A DNA stretch of 16,554 nucleotides, taken from Desulfurococcales archaeon. GTDB taxonomy: Archaea > Thermoproteota > Thermoprotei_A > Sulfolobales > WAQK01. Location of the stretch: the NCBI GenBank assembly GCA_027016915.1, contig JALURJ010000004.1, positions 1 through 16,554 of the forward strand, given 5' to 3'. The position numbers were made by a program, and so were the translations under genes. The first letter of the stretch is position 1, and each line of letters starts with the position of its first letter. The notes under the pieces were generated by a model. That model saw only the letters and a program-made list of their open reading frames with translations, was not told the DNA's origin and did not search any database. Below, piece after piece: positions 1-6,014 of this stretch.

Positions 1-575
1 ATTCTCAGCTTCTCGACCTGGGGCGGCAGCCTGGATGCGAGCTTCACTATACCCGGTATCTTCATGGCCTCGGAGCGGGGGAGATAGTATATCTTGACCT
101 CGAGATCCCTCGCCAGCACCTCGTTGGCCCTTCTAAACGCCTCCTCCACGAGGCTCCGGTCCGGCTTCTCCAGGTTCACGTCTACCCTTGCCCTCTCTGG
201 GTGGATCTGGTTACCTGTTACGAGCACCCCGGCCATCTGGTTCAGCACGGCAATGAGTACGTGGAGCCCTGTGTGGAGCCTCATAACCCTGTATCTCCTC
301 TCCCAGTCGATCACGCCGCGCACTTCGTCACCCCTATCAAGCTGGTGGCCGGGAGCCTTGTGATAAACTAGGCCTGTCCCCCTGTCTTTCCTGACCTCCT
401 CGACCCTCCAAGCCCCCTTGGCCGAGCTCAGTGTTCCTGTGTCTGAAGGAAGTCCACCTCCAACGGGGTAGAAGGCTGTCTGGTCTAGGGCTACCCACTC
501 GTCCCTGACCTCGACTACTTTGGCCTTGAACTCCTTCAGGTAGGAGTCATCCATGTAGAGCAGCTTGGTTGACAT
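1..575 (-). CDS. alaX: AlaX-type alanyl-tRNA editing protein (3' end cut by window)
   Basis: Trans-acting editing hydrolase that would deacylate mischarged tRNA-Ala (Ser- or Gly-tRNA-Ala) in the cytosol; the fold is that of the AlaRS/ThrRS second additional domain. The visible 191 residues start at ATG 575. The N-terminal beta-barrel carries the family signature around residues 30-46 (LDQTAFYPVGGG followed by LPSD; the usual Gln before Pro is Leu here). The zinc-binding HxxxH motif is H101-T-G-L-H105. The second half of the zinc site (CxxxH) would lie beyond the left edge, so it cannot be checked. A TATA-like element lies about 35 bp upstream, giving a leader of about 10 nt. The gene is divergent from the Lrp-like regulator. 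Free-standing AlaX is distinguished from a whole AlaRS because no synthetase domain precedes the barrel. Family assignment is secure; the subtype (AlaX-S or AlaX-M) is not decidable. Confidence 0.9.
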   Translation of the reverse strand, partial: MSTKLLYMDDSYLKEFKAKVVEVRDEWVALDQTAFYPVGGGLPSDTGTLSSAKGAWRVEEVRKDRGTGLVYHKAPGHQLDRGDEVRGVIDWERRYRVMRLHTGLHVLIAVLNQMAGVLVTGNQIHPERARVDVNLEKPDRSLVEEAFRRANEVLARDLEVKIYYLPRSEAMKIPGIVKLASRLPPQVEKLR

Positions 576-603
576 TCTCCCACTCAGGTGACCGATCCTA
601 ATA

Positions 604-616
604 AATGATAAAAATC
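604..616 (-). promoter_or_regulatory. TATA box of alaX
   Basis: On the minus strand the sequence reads TTTTTATCATTTAT, a crenarchaeal TATA-like tract centred about 35 bp before the alaX ATG at 575. Initiation about 25 bp downstream would leave a leader of roughly 10 nt. Read from sequence only; no mapped start site. Confidence 0.45.
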
Positions 617-627
617 TATGCCGGGCC

Positions 628-688
628 TGGAAATATTTCATGCCAACCTATATTTATATCCCTACATATTTTCCATAATCGGTGGAAA
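628..688. promoter_or_regulatory. Promoter and possible autoregulatory operator of the Lrp-like regulator
   Basis: TATATTTATAT at 649-659 is the best TATA box for the rightward regulator gene; initiation is expected near 680. The hexamer TGGAAA occurs at 628-633 and 683-688, and its complement TTTCCA at 670-675, so 670-688 is an inverted repeat with a 7-nt spacer lying over the expected start site. GAAATATTTC at 630-639 is a perfect 10-bp palindrome just upstream of the TATA box. These are reasonable dimer-binding sites for an autoregulating Lrp family protein, but the motif differs from the one at the cbiM promoter. Confidence 0.35.
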
Positions 689-721
689 GTGCTGGAGGGG
701 AATAGAACTATTCCTAAGGGT

Positions 722-1321
722 ATGGTGGCCCTGGACGAGAAGGACCGAAAGATCCTCGTGACACTAATGGAGGACCCCGAGGCCTCCCAGCAACGCGTCG
801 CCCAGAGCCTGGGGATATCCCAGCCCACCGTCAGTCTGAGGCTGAGGAAGCTGAAGAACTTGGGACTGCTGAGACACTGGTATGGTATAAGTCTGAGGGA
901 CTCCGGCCTCTACCTAGCCAAGGTGGACGTGGCTACGAGGGACGTGTCGCTTCTCGAGTGCTTCAGGTTCTGCCCATACTTTCTAAACGGGTTTATAACC
1001 AGTGGTAAGCATAATGTGGTCCTCTTCTTCGTCTCAGAAGACCTTCGAACGCTAGAGGCGATAATCGACGGCCATATACGCTCAATACCTGAGGTCGATG
1101 ATATAGAATTCAGCATAGTCATCACCCCTCTTAAGGAGCTTATACACCCCCTAAACATTACCCGTATAGAAGATAAGGAGAAGTCAGAACTCTGCAAGAA
1201 GATGTGCCCTGCCATGACTAAGGGTTGCGACCACTGCTACTACTACCGTGAAGGGCGGTGTACTGGCTGCCCTCTCACCGAATGGTACAGGGGGACTCTC
1301 TGGAGAGGGCTCAGGGCCTAG
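722..1321 (+). CDS. Lrp/AsnC-like winged-helix regulator with cysteine-rich C-terminal tail
   Basis: A 199-residue DNA-binding protein. Residues about 5-52 form an Lrp-type HTH (LDEKDRKIL, then RVAQSLGISQPTVSLRLRKL). The middle, about 60-135, resembles an AsnC/RAM-type ligand domain. The tail holds six cysteines at 158, 162, 169, 172, 180 and 183 (C-x3-C-x6-C-x2-C-x7-C-x2-C), which could bind zinc or an Fe-S cluster, or sense a transition metal. It does not match the TRASH motif spacing. The gene ends directly before the cobalt/nickel transporter operon, whose promoter carries two identical palindromes, so I infer it controls that operon in response to Ni or Co. Start: an open frame reaches 605, but the TATA box lies at 649-659 inside it, so ATG 722 is preferred; GTG 689 is the alternative, with a leader of under 10 nt. 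Neither has a good ribosome binding site. Confidence 0.85.
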   Translation: MVALDEKDRKILVTLMEDPEASQQRVAQSLGISQPTVSLRLRKLKNLGLLRHWYGISLRDSGLYLAKVDVATRDVSLLECFRFCPYFLNGFITSGKHNVVLFFVSEDLRTLEAIIDGHIRSIPEVDDIEFSIVITPLKELIHPLNITRIEDKEKSELCKKMCPAMTKGCDHCYYYREGRCTGCPLTEWYRGTLWRGLRA

Positions 1322-1322
1322 A

Positions 1323-1369
1323 AGTATTACTAGGGGTTATTAATAAATAATACCATGACGAGTAATACT
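1323..1369. promoter_or_regulatory. cbiM promoter with paired AGTAnTACT palindromes (putative metal-regulator operators)
   Basis: TTATTAATAAATAATA at 1337-1352 is the TATA region of the transporter operon; transcription is expected near 1370, about 10 nt before the TTG start. AGTATTACT (1323-1331) and AGTAATACT (1361-1369) are each odd palindromes of the form AGTA-n-TACT and are exact reverse complements of one another. Their centres are 38 bp apart and they straddle the TATA box almost symmetrically, one at the upstream factor-B side and one at the start site. I see no other intergenic copy in the window. The inference is that a dimeric regulator, probably the adjacent Lrp-like protein, binds both and blocks TBP/TFB or polymerase. 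Confidence 0.6.
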
Positions 1370-1379
1370 GGGTGCGCGG

Positions 1380-2000
1380 TTGCACATACCCGACGGCTTC
1401 CTAGACCCCTACATGTCGGCTGCAACTTACGCTGCCTTCCTAGGCTACCTCGTCTACGCTCTTCGGAGGGTGGGCAACCTCCTGGACCCCCCAAAAGCCT
1501 CCCTGGTAACAGTGCTGGCAGCCGGGATATTCGCCGCCCAGATGCTTAACTGGCCCATACCGGGAGGCACCAGTCTCCACTTCGTGGGCGGGGGTCTCGC
1601 CGGTATACTGCTGGGCCCCTACCTAGGCTTCCTAGCAATGTTTATGGTGCTTCTAGTCCAGACCCTCGTGTTCCACGATGGCGGCATAACGGCGCTGGGT
1701 GCCAACATGCTTAACATGGGTGTTGTGGCGGTGCTTGCAGGCTACCACGCTTATAGGTACCTGAAGCCGCGGACGGGCGAGTTTGCAGCAGCACTCGTGG
1801 GTGGGTGGCTGAGCATAACGCTGGCCGGCCTGGCCACAGGCCTGGAGATAGGCGTGTCGCCCACCCTCGGCTACCACCTCGACGTAACAGTGCCGGTAAT
1901 GACGGTATGGCACGCCGCCCTCGGGATCGTGGAGGGTGTCGCAACCGCGCTTATAGTTGCTAGGGTTAAAGCCCTGCTCCCCGAGGTGGTGGCCGGATGA
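1380..2000 (+). CDS. cbiM: CbiM/NikM substrate-capture membrane subunit of ECF cobalt/nickel transporter
   Basis: Integral membrane protein of 206 residues that binds Co2+ or Ni2+ for the energy-coupling-factor importer. The TTG start at 1380 is the only option, since TGA at 1356 closes the frame upstream, and it yields the invariant family N-terminus MHIPDGFL. In the known NikM structure the metal is held by the N-terminal amine of residue 1, His2 and His67; here His2 and His67 (GTSLH, then FVGG) are both present, so the site is intact and the start is functionally fixed. Further family signatures are HDGGITALGANMLNMG around 99-114 and about six to seven hydrophobic helices. First gene of an operon; its TGA overlaps the ATG of the next gene (ATGA). 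Sequence does not tell Ni from Co; no cobalamin gene is nearby. Confidence 0.95.
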   Translation: MHIPDGFLDPYMSAATYAAFLGYLVYALRRVGNLLDPPKASLVTVLAAGIFAAQMLNWPIPGGTSLHFVGGGLAGILLGPYLGFLAMFMVLLVQTLVFHDGGITALGANMLNMGVVAVLAGYHAYRYLKPRTGEFAAALVGGWLSITLAGLATGLEIGVSPTLGYHLDVTVPVMTVWHAALGIVEGVATALIVARVKALLPEVVAG

Positions 2001-2308
2001 CCGGGTTTCTCGGCAGGCATAGGAGGGCCCTGATAATCACGGTGCTCCTAGTGCTGGTAAGCCCGGTTTTCGGCGTGGTGCTTGCAGAGATGGTGGGCTA
2101 CCATGAGCCCCTCGACGTGGCGGCAGAGAAGCTGGGGCTACCGGACAAGACCAGCGAACTCAACTGGACGCCCTTCCTCGACTATACCGTGCCAGGTCTT
2201 CCCGAAACCCTAGGCTACATCGTAGCGGGCCTCCTGGGTATAGCGGTAATCCTGGGTCTCGGAGCGCTGCTCCACAGGCTAGCTGCTAGGAGGGGCAGAG
2301 AAGGTTGA
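1997..2308 (+). CDS. cbiN: CbiN/PDGLE-like small membrane subunit of cobalt/nickel transporter
   Basis: A 103-residue protein with two membrane helices, about 11-31 and 72-94, and an external loop between them. The loop and second helix fit the PDGLE (CbiN-like) domain: an AAEKLGL segment, then LDYTVPG and a Gly-rich helix. The namesake PDGLE pentapeptide is degenerate (EPLDV here). In the family this subunit works with CbiM in metal capture and is either separate or fused to it. It begins at ATG 1997 inside the cbiM stop codon and ends in a TGATG overlap with cbiQ, so the three are translationally coupled. The name cbiN is by position and topology; nikN would be equally fair. Confidence 0.8.
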   Translation: MTGFLGRHRRALIITVLLVLVSPVFGVVLAEMVGYHEPLDVAAEKLGLPDKTSELNWTPFLDYTVPGLPETLGYIVAGLLGIAVILGLGALLHRLAARRGREG

Positions 2309-3036
2309 TGGAGAAGCTTCTCGGAGAACTCGCTGAAGCTATGGAGTCCCTTACGAGCATAGCTAGGCCCCGGGCTAGGCCTCTGGCGGTTCTGCTCTCC
2401 TCCATCCTCTCAGCATCTCTAGTAGCGTTCTCCTCCAGCCCATACACGCTGGTTATAGGCTTGGCTCTTCTGCCATTCTACACAGCCACCGTGGGCTCGG
2501 TTCCTGGAAGAGTGCTGCGTGCGATGCTCCCCGTGTTGCTGTTCTCCGGGGCAATGGTTCTGCCTATGGCGCTACTGGGTGGTCCAAGGATGGCGGCAGC
2601 CCTAGCGGTGGCCAGGGCCGGCCTGGCGGCAGCATACGTCGCTGCAGGGTTCGCCGGCCTCGGTGTTAACGGGCTCGCAGCAGCTCTCTCCGAGATCCGG
2701 GCGCCTAGGGGCCTCGTAGATACCCTGACGCTGTTCATGCGGTTCGCACCCACCTATGCTAGGGAGCTCTCCAAAATGCTGTTGGCAAGGGCGTCGAGGA
2801 TCTATTCGTATAGCGGTTTCAGGGATAGGCTGGAGATGCTGGGCGACGCTGCCGGAGACCTCATAGTTAGGGGGTATAGCCATGCATGGAGGCTGAGCCT
2901 AGCCTTATCGGCGAGATGGGTGAACCAGCAGCCCCGGACCCCCGGTGCCGTGTATATGGCTGGCCGGGGACGCATATTATATCTGGTGCCCCTCACACTC
3001 CTGCTTGTAGAGGTGTGTCTACGGGTATGGCAGTAA
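2308..3036 (+). CDS. cbiQ: CbiQ/EcfT transmembrane coupling subunit of cobalt/nickel transporter
   Basis: A 242-residue membrane protein of the CbiQ/EcfT family that links the metal-binding CbiM to the ATPase. Hydrophobic segments lie at about 18-58, 70-90, 95-120 and at the C-terminal end (near 220-240). The cytoplasmic coupling helices are represented by LLARASRIYS (about 160) and by LALSARW, the Ala-Arg motifs that dock into the ATPase grooves. ATG 2308 overlaps the upstream TGA by one base; TTG 2305 in the same frame is also possible. The 3' end overlaps cbiO by 10 nt. Length and order (M-N-Q-O) are the family norm. Confidence 0.93.
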   Translation: MEKLLGELAEAMESLTSIARPRARPLAVLLSSILSASLVAFSSSPYTLVIGLALLPFYTATVGSVPGRVLRAMLPVLLFSGAMVLPMALLGGPRMAAALAVARAGLAAAYVAAGFAGLGVNGLAAALSEIRAPRGLVDTLTLFMRFAPTYARELSKMLLARASRIYSYSGFRDRLEMLGDAAGDLIVRGYSHAWRLSLALSARWVNQQPRTPGAVYMAGRGRILYLVPLTLLLVEVCLRVWQ

Positions 3037-3830
3037 TCCGGGCAATCGACGTGGAGTATTCCTATCCCGACGGCACTGAGGCGCTTAGAGGTGTGAGCCT
3101 AGAGGCCCGGCGCGGCGAGAAAATAGTGGTTCTAGGGCCAAACGGTTCGGGAAAAACCACGCTTCTCCTAATTCTGGCAGGCCTACTCAAACCCACCCGA
3201 GGCACGGTGCTGCTTGAGGGCAGGCCTCTCCACGGGGAGCTGCCAAAGGCCAGGAGAAGATTTGGAGTGCTCTTCCAGGACCCGGAAGACCAGCTTATAG
3301 CTCTAACAGTGGGGGAAGATATAGCTTTGGGGCCGAGGCAGCTGGGCTTGGGCGACACCGAGGTTGAGAGGAGGGTTAGGGAGGTTGCCAAGCTTCTAGG
3401 CATAGAGGGGCTTCTGGAGAGATCCCCGCACAAGCTTAGCGGGGGTGAGAAGAAGCTTGCAGCCCTCGCAGGCATAATGGCCGTGATGCCTGACATCATC
3501 GTTCTCGACGAGCCCACTACGGGGCTCTCCCCCTCCAGGAGACGGGTGGTCGAGGGGGTGATAAGCAGCGCTGCTAGGAACGGTGCAACGCTGATAATCG
3601 CTACCCACGATGTGGGTGTGGCATACAACCTGACGGACAGGGTATATATTCTCAGGGATGGCCGCGTGGTTGCTGCCGGGGGCCGAGAGCTCCTCCTAGA
3701 CGAGGAACTGCTGAGGGCTAACGACCTTGAGCAGCCGCTTGTCCTGAGACTCTACTCGGAGCTCGTGGGAGGCCCGCCTCCTCGGAGTCTGGAGGAGGCA
3801 GCGCTCCTGATTGATAGGAGGTGCGGGTGA
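3027..3830 (+). CDS. cbiO: CbiO/EcfA ATPase of cobalt/nickel transporter
   Basis: ABC ATPase of 267 residues that powers metal uptake at the cytoplasmic face. Visible motifs: Walker A GPNGSGKTT (37-45), Q-loop Gln84 in LFQDPEDQ (the DPEDQ form is typical of ECF ATPases), signature LSGGEKK (137-143), Walker B IIVLDEP, and switch His194 in ATHD. The D-loop reads GLSP where GLDP is usual, so its Asp is Ser. The open frame extends back to 2886 inside cbiQ, but ATG 3027 begins the conserved domain and gives the normal length; GTG 3015 is an alternative. With a single cbiO gene, a homodimer is expected. Last gene of the operon. Confidence 0.95.
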   Translation: MAVIRAIDVEYSYPDGTEALRGVSLEARRGEKIVVLGPNGSGKTTLLLILAGLLKPTRGTVLLEGRPLHGELPKARRRFGVLFQDPEDQLIALTVGEDIALGPRQLGLGDTEVERRVREVAKLLGIEGLLERSPHKLSGGEKKLAALAGIMAVMPDIIVLDEPTTGLSPSRRRVVEGVISSAARNGATLIIATHDVGVAYNLTDRVYILRDGRVVAAGGRELLLDEELLRANDLEQPLVLRLYSELVGGPPPRSLEEAALLIDRRCG

Positions 3831-3836
3831 TAGGCA

Positions 3837-3850
3837 GATTATTTTACTTA
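3837..3850 (+). promoter_or_regulatory. TATA-like element of the PRPP synthetase gene
   Basis: ATTATTTTACTTA lies just after the cbiO stop and about 35 bp before ATG 3879, in a 48-bp gap. Initiation near 3870 would give a leader of about 10 nt. The same T-rich run may also end transcription of the cbi operon. Confidence 0.4.
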
Positions 3851-3878
3851 GCCCTCCGATCCATGGTTGGCGTCCCCC

Positions 3879-4796
3879 ATGACTATGGATTGTGTGGTGG
3901 CCTGCAGCAACTCCCACCTTCTCGGCTCCCGGCTCGCTGAGGCGCTCGGCGCACCGTTGCTCCTCGTTGAGCGGAGGTGGTTTCCCGACGGCGAGCTTTA
4001 CTTGAGAATCCACGGCGAGCCCGAAGGCAGGGTAGCCGTGGTCCAGAGCCTGTGGCCCAGGCCTAGCGAGGCTCTCCTAGAACTACTCATGGTTGTAGGC
4101 ACACTTAGGGAGAAGGGTGTGCAGAGGGTCGTGGCGGTGGTGCCTTACATGGCCTACATGAGGCAGGACTCCGAGTTTAACCCCGGAGAGGTTGTGAGTG
4201 CGAGGCGTGTGGCCAGCCTTCTGGACGGAGCCGGCCTTGAACTGCTGGTGACGGTGGACATGCATCTCCACAGGTTTTCGTCGCCTGGGGAGCTTTTCAG
4301 GACCCCAGTGGCCAACCTCTCGGCAGCACCCTTGCTTGCTAGGGAGGCTGTAGGCAGGGGTCTGGACGAACCCGTGATTGTTGGGCCCGACGAGGAGGCG
4401 GAGCAGTGGGCGCGGATGGCTGCTGAAGCTGTGGAGACGGAATACACCGTTTTTGAGAAGCGTCGTGTCTCGCCTGAAAGTGTGGAGGTTAGGCCGAGGG
4501 ATCCTGACCTGGTTAGGGGGAGAGATGTAGTTATCGTAGACGACATCATCAGCACCGGGGGGACAGTGGCGCGAGCCGCTAGGTGCCTCTTAGAAGCCGG
4601 GGCTAAGAGGGTCTATGTGGCTGTGACCCATGCACTGCTCGTCCAGGGCGCCCTGGCCAGAATATATGCGGCAGGGGTCTCGGCGCTATACGCTACCGAT
4701 ACCGTTGAGACCCCCTACTCCAAAGTCTCGGTTGCAACCCTTCTGGCCGAAGTCCTTGGGGGCCGTAGCCCTCAACTACCCGCCCGACGCTGCTAG
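3879..4796 (+). CDS. prs: Ribose-phosphate pyrophosphokinase (PRPP synthetase)
   Basis: Makes phosphoribosyl pyrophosphate from ribose 5-phosphate and ATP for nucleotide, His and Trp synthesis. Of 305 residues. Motifs: FPDGE (35-39) contacting nucleotide, PYMAYMRQD (89-97) for ATP, VDMHLH (126-131) with the catalytic His, and the PRPP loop VVIVDDIISTGGT (217-229). Frame opens at TTG 3867, but ATG 3879 (MTMDCVV) or 3885 sits better behind the TATA box and matches the family start just before the first beta strand. The last 21 bases overlap the 3' end of the convergent sulfur carrier gene. Not linked to other nucleotide genes here. Archaeal PRPP synthetases of this length belong to the class I-like/class III group; the class cannot be fixed by eye. 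Confidence 0.95.
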   Translation: MTMDCVVACSNSHLLGSRLAEALGAPLLLVERRWFPDGELYLRIHGEPEGRVAVVQSLWPRPSEALLELLMVVGTLREKGVQRVVAVVPYMAYMRQDSEFNPGEVVSARRVASLLDGAGLELLVTVDMHLHRFSSPGELFRTPVANLSAAPLLAREAVGRGLDEPVIVGPDEEAEQWARMAAEAVETEYTVFEKRRVSPESVEVRPRDPDLVRGRDVVIVDDIISTGGTVARAARCLLEAGAKRVYVAVTHALLVQGALARIYAAGVSALYATDTVETPYSKVSVATLLAEVLGGRSPQLPARRC

Positions 4797-4991
4797 GAGC
4801 ACCGTGTACTCGCCCTCCTCCACAACCTCGTCCTCAGGCAGGGGGGAGCCATCCCTAAGCACAACGACGCCTGAGAGGGCTAGTCCAAGCCTCTCCACCA
4901 TGTCGGCTACCTTGCTGCCTGGCTCCAACTCCAGGTCTTCAAGCCTCCCTCCAGGGATAACCCTGACCCTCACCCTGACTGTGTCGGGCAT
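4776..4991 (-). CDS. Ubiquitin-fold sulfur carrier protein (SAMP/Urm1/MoaD-ThiS type)
   Basis: A 71-residue beta-grasp protein ending in Gly-Gly (residues 70-71), the diagnostic C-terminus that is adenylated by an E1-like enzyme and turned into a thiocarboxylate. Motif progress is typical: VRVRVRV first strand, GSKVADMVERLGL helix, GVVVLRDG, then EDEVVEEGEYTVLLAASGG. It lies 23 bp downstream of the TtuA/NcsA gene on the same strand, so it most likely donates sulfur for tRNA thiolation and may also be conjugated to proteins as SAMPs are. Start ATG 4991 follows a GGTGGGAG ribosome binding site. The open frame reaches 5102, but the extra part is only the 3' end of ttuA in another frame. The stop overlaps the convergent prs gene. 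MoaD or ThiS function cannot be excluded. Confidence 0.85.
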   Translation of the reverse strand: MPDTVRVRVRVIPGGRLEDLELEPGSKVADMVERLGLALSGVVVLRDGSPLPEDEVVEEGEYTVLLAASGG

Positions 4992-5014
4992 GCTCCCACC
5001 AGCTCTACCTCTCC

Positions 5015-5959
5015 TCACTCTACCCCTATTTTTGGGTGTTCTGTCAACCGCATCCTTATCCTGCAGAAGGAGCAGATCTTCCCACTTGCAGGCATACCAC
5101 ATATGGTGCAGGTGCCTGTTCCAGCCTTGTCGTCCGGCCTTGATATCCTTGGTATGAGGTTGGAAACTATGTTTGTATACATCATCTTCCTGAACTCAAG
5201 GTTGCGGTCCTCTAACCTCTCCAGCATGGCTGAAAGCTCCGGCCTCAGCCCATCGCTGGGGGCATGGGGACAGTTCTCATGGTGGAAGGGCGCCCCAAGG
5301 AGCACGACATAGGTTAGGGTCTCCTTCCCCGACACGAGGGCTAAGGGCCTGATCCTGGGGACAAGGGCGCCCATCTTCTCGGTGCGGGGCACGAGCTTGA
5401 CAAGATCGTCTATTCTGCCCTGGGCTATGCTCATGAGGGTGAAGAGCGATAGGTCGTCCAGGTTGTGCCCGGTGGCTATGGCGTCGGCACCCACCTCTAT
5501 TGCGATCCTGTTCATCACGTATCTCTTAACAATGCCGCAGACGCTGCAGGTAGGCCTCCTCACAAGCCTCCTCCGCCGCGAGGCAAGATCTATGGTGAAT
5601 CCGTACTCCTCTGCGAGGCCGACAACCCTATAGTCGATGCCTAGAGCCTCGAAGTTCCTCCTGGCAAACTCTACCTGGGGAGTGCTGTAGCCTTCTATCC
5701 CCAGGTCTATGGTCAACCCTACCAGCTCGACACGGCCCCTATAGAGCCTGTGGAGGACGTGAAGCAGCGCCACGCTATCCTTGCCGCCTGAAACCGCGAC
5801 TAGCAGCCGCCTCACTCCTCTGAGCAGCCTGTATTTCTCCACAGTCTTCGCCACCCTGCGCTCGAAGTGCTCCAAGTAATGCCGGGCACACAGGTACCTA
5901 CGCCCCGGGCCAGCCCTAGCCACAGCCCTCTCGCCGCATATGCGGCATCTAAGCCGCAT
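5015..5959 (-). CDS. ttuA: TtuA/NcsA-type tRNA-uridine 2-thiolation PP-loop enzyme
   Basis: Cytosolic tRNA 2-thiouridine synthetase of 314 residues in the TtcA/TtuA/Ncs6 superfamily; ATP activates the uridine and a carrier thiocarboxylate supplies sulfur. An N-terminal zinc finger (C5, C8, C24, H27) is followed by the PP-loop SGGKDS (57-62), cluster ligands C138-S-V-C141 and C230, the GHNLDD motif (164-169), and a C-terminal zinc finger (C284, C287, C296, C299). Two zinc fingers plus three cluster cysteines is the TtuA/NcsA arrangement and not that of bacterial TtcA. The downstream Gly-Gly carrier supports this. ATG 5959 has a TATA box about 40 bp upstream (5997-6006). Whether the target is U54 in the T-loop or wobble U34 is not visible from the sequence. 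Confidence 0.92.
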   Translation of the reverse strand: MRLRCRICGERAVARAGPGRRYLCARHYLEHFERRVAKTVEKYRLLRGVRRLLVAVSGGKDSVALLHVLHRLYRGRVELVGLTIDLGIEGYSTPQVEFARRNFEALGIDYRVVGLAEEYGFTIDLASRRRRLVRRPTCSVCGIVKRYVMNRIAIEVGADAIATGHNLDDLSLFTLMSIAQGRIDDLVKLVPRTEKMGALVPRIRPLALVSGKETLTYVVLLGAPFHHENCPHAPSDGLRPELSAMLERLEDRNLEFRKMMYTNIVSNLIPRISRPDDKAGTGTCTICGMPASGKICSFCRIRMRLTEHPKIGVE

Positions 5960-5996
5960 GGCTTCCCGGGAAAACGATACTGTTCTAGGTCTAAGG

Positions 5997-6006
5997 TAAA
6001 TTTTAC
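5997..6006 (-). promoter_or_regulatory. TATA box of the ttuA-carrier operon
   Basis: Minus strand GTAAAATTTA is centred about 42 bp before ATG 5959; a start site near 5976 would give a 16-nt leader. A second AT-rich element (TATTTAAA on the minus strand near 6045-6053) could give a longer transcript. Confidence 0.45.
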
Positions 6007-6014
6007 CCAGCTCA

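Noticed and set aside
605..721. Extended N-terminus of the Lrp-like regulator
   Set aside because: Contains the TATA box at 649-659, and the HTH starts just after the ATG at 722.
2886..3026. N-terminal extension of CbiO to 314 residues
   Set aside because: Overlaps cbiQ coding; the conserved ABC domain begins at ATG 3027.
3062..3628. Leftward 188-codon frame opposite cbiO
   Set aside because: Antisense shadow in GC-rich DNA; cbiO is certain from its motifs.
4992..5102. N-terminal extension of the sulfur carrier to 108 residues
   Set aside because: The extra part is the ttuA 3' end (its second zinc-finger region) in another frame; ATG 4991 has a ribosome binding site and gives the family length.
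4630..5157. Rightward 175-codon frame across the prs end and sulfur carrier
   Set aside because: Low-complexity Ser/Pro/Leu composition, antisense to two convincing genes.
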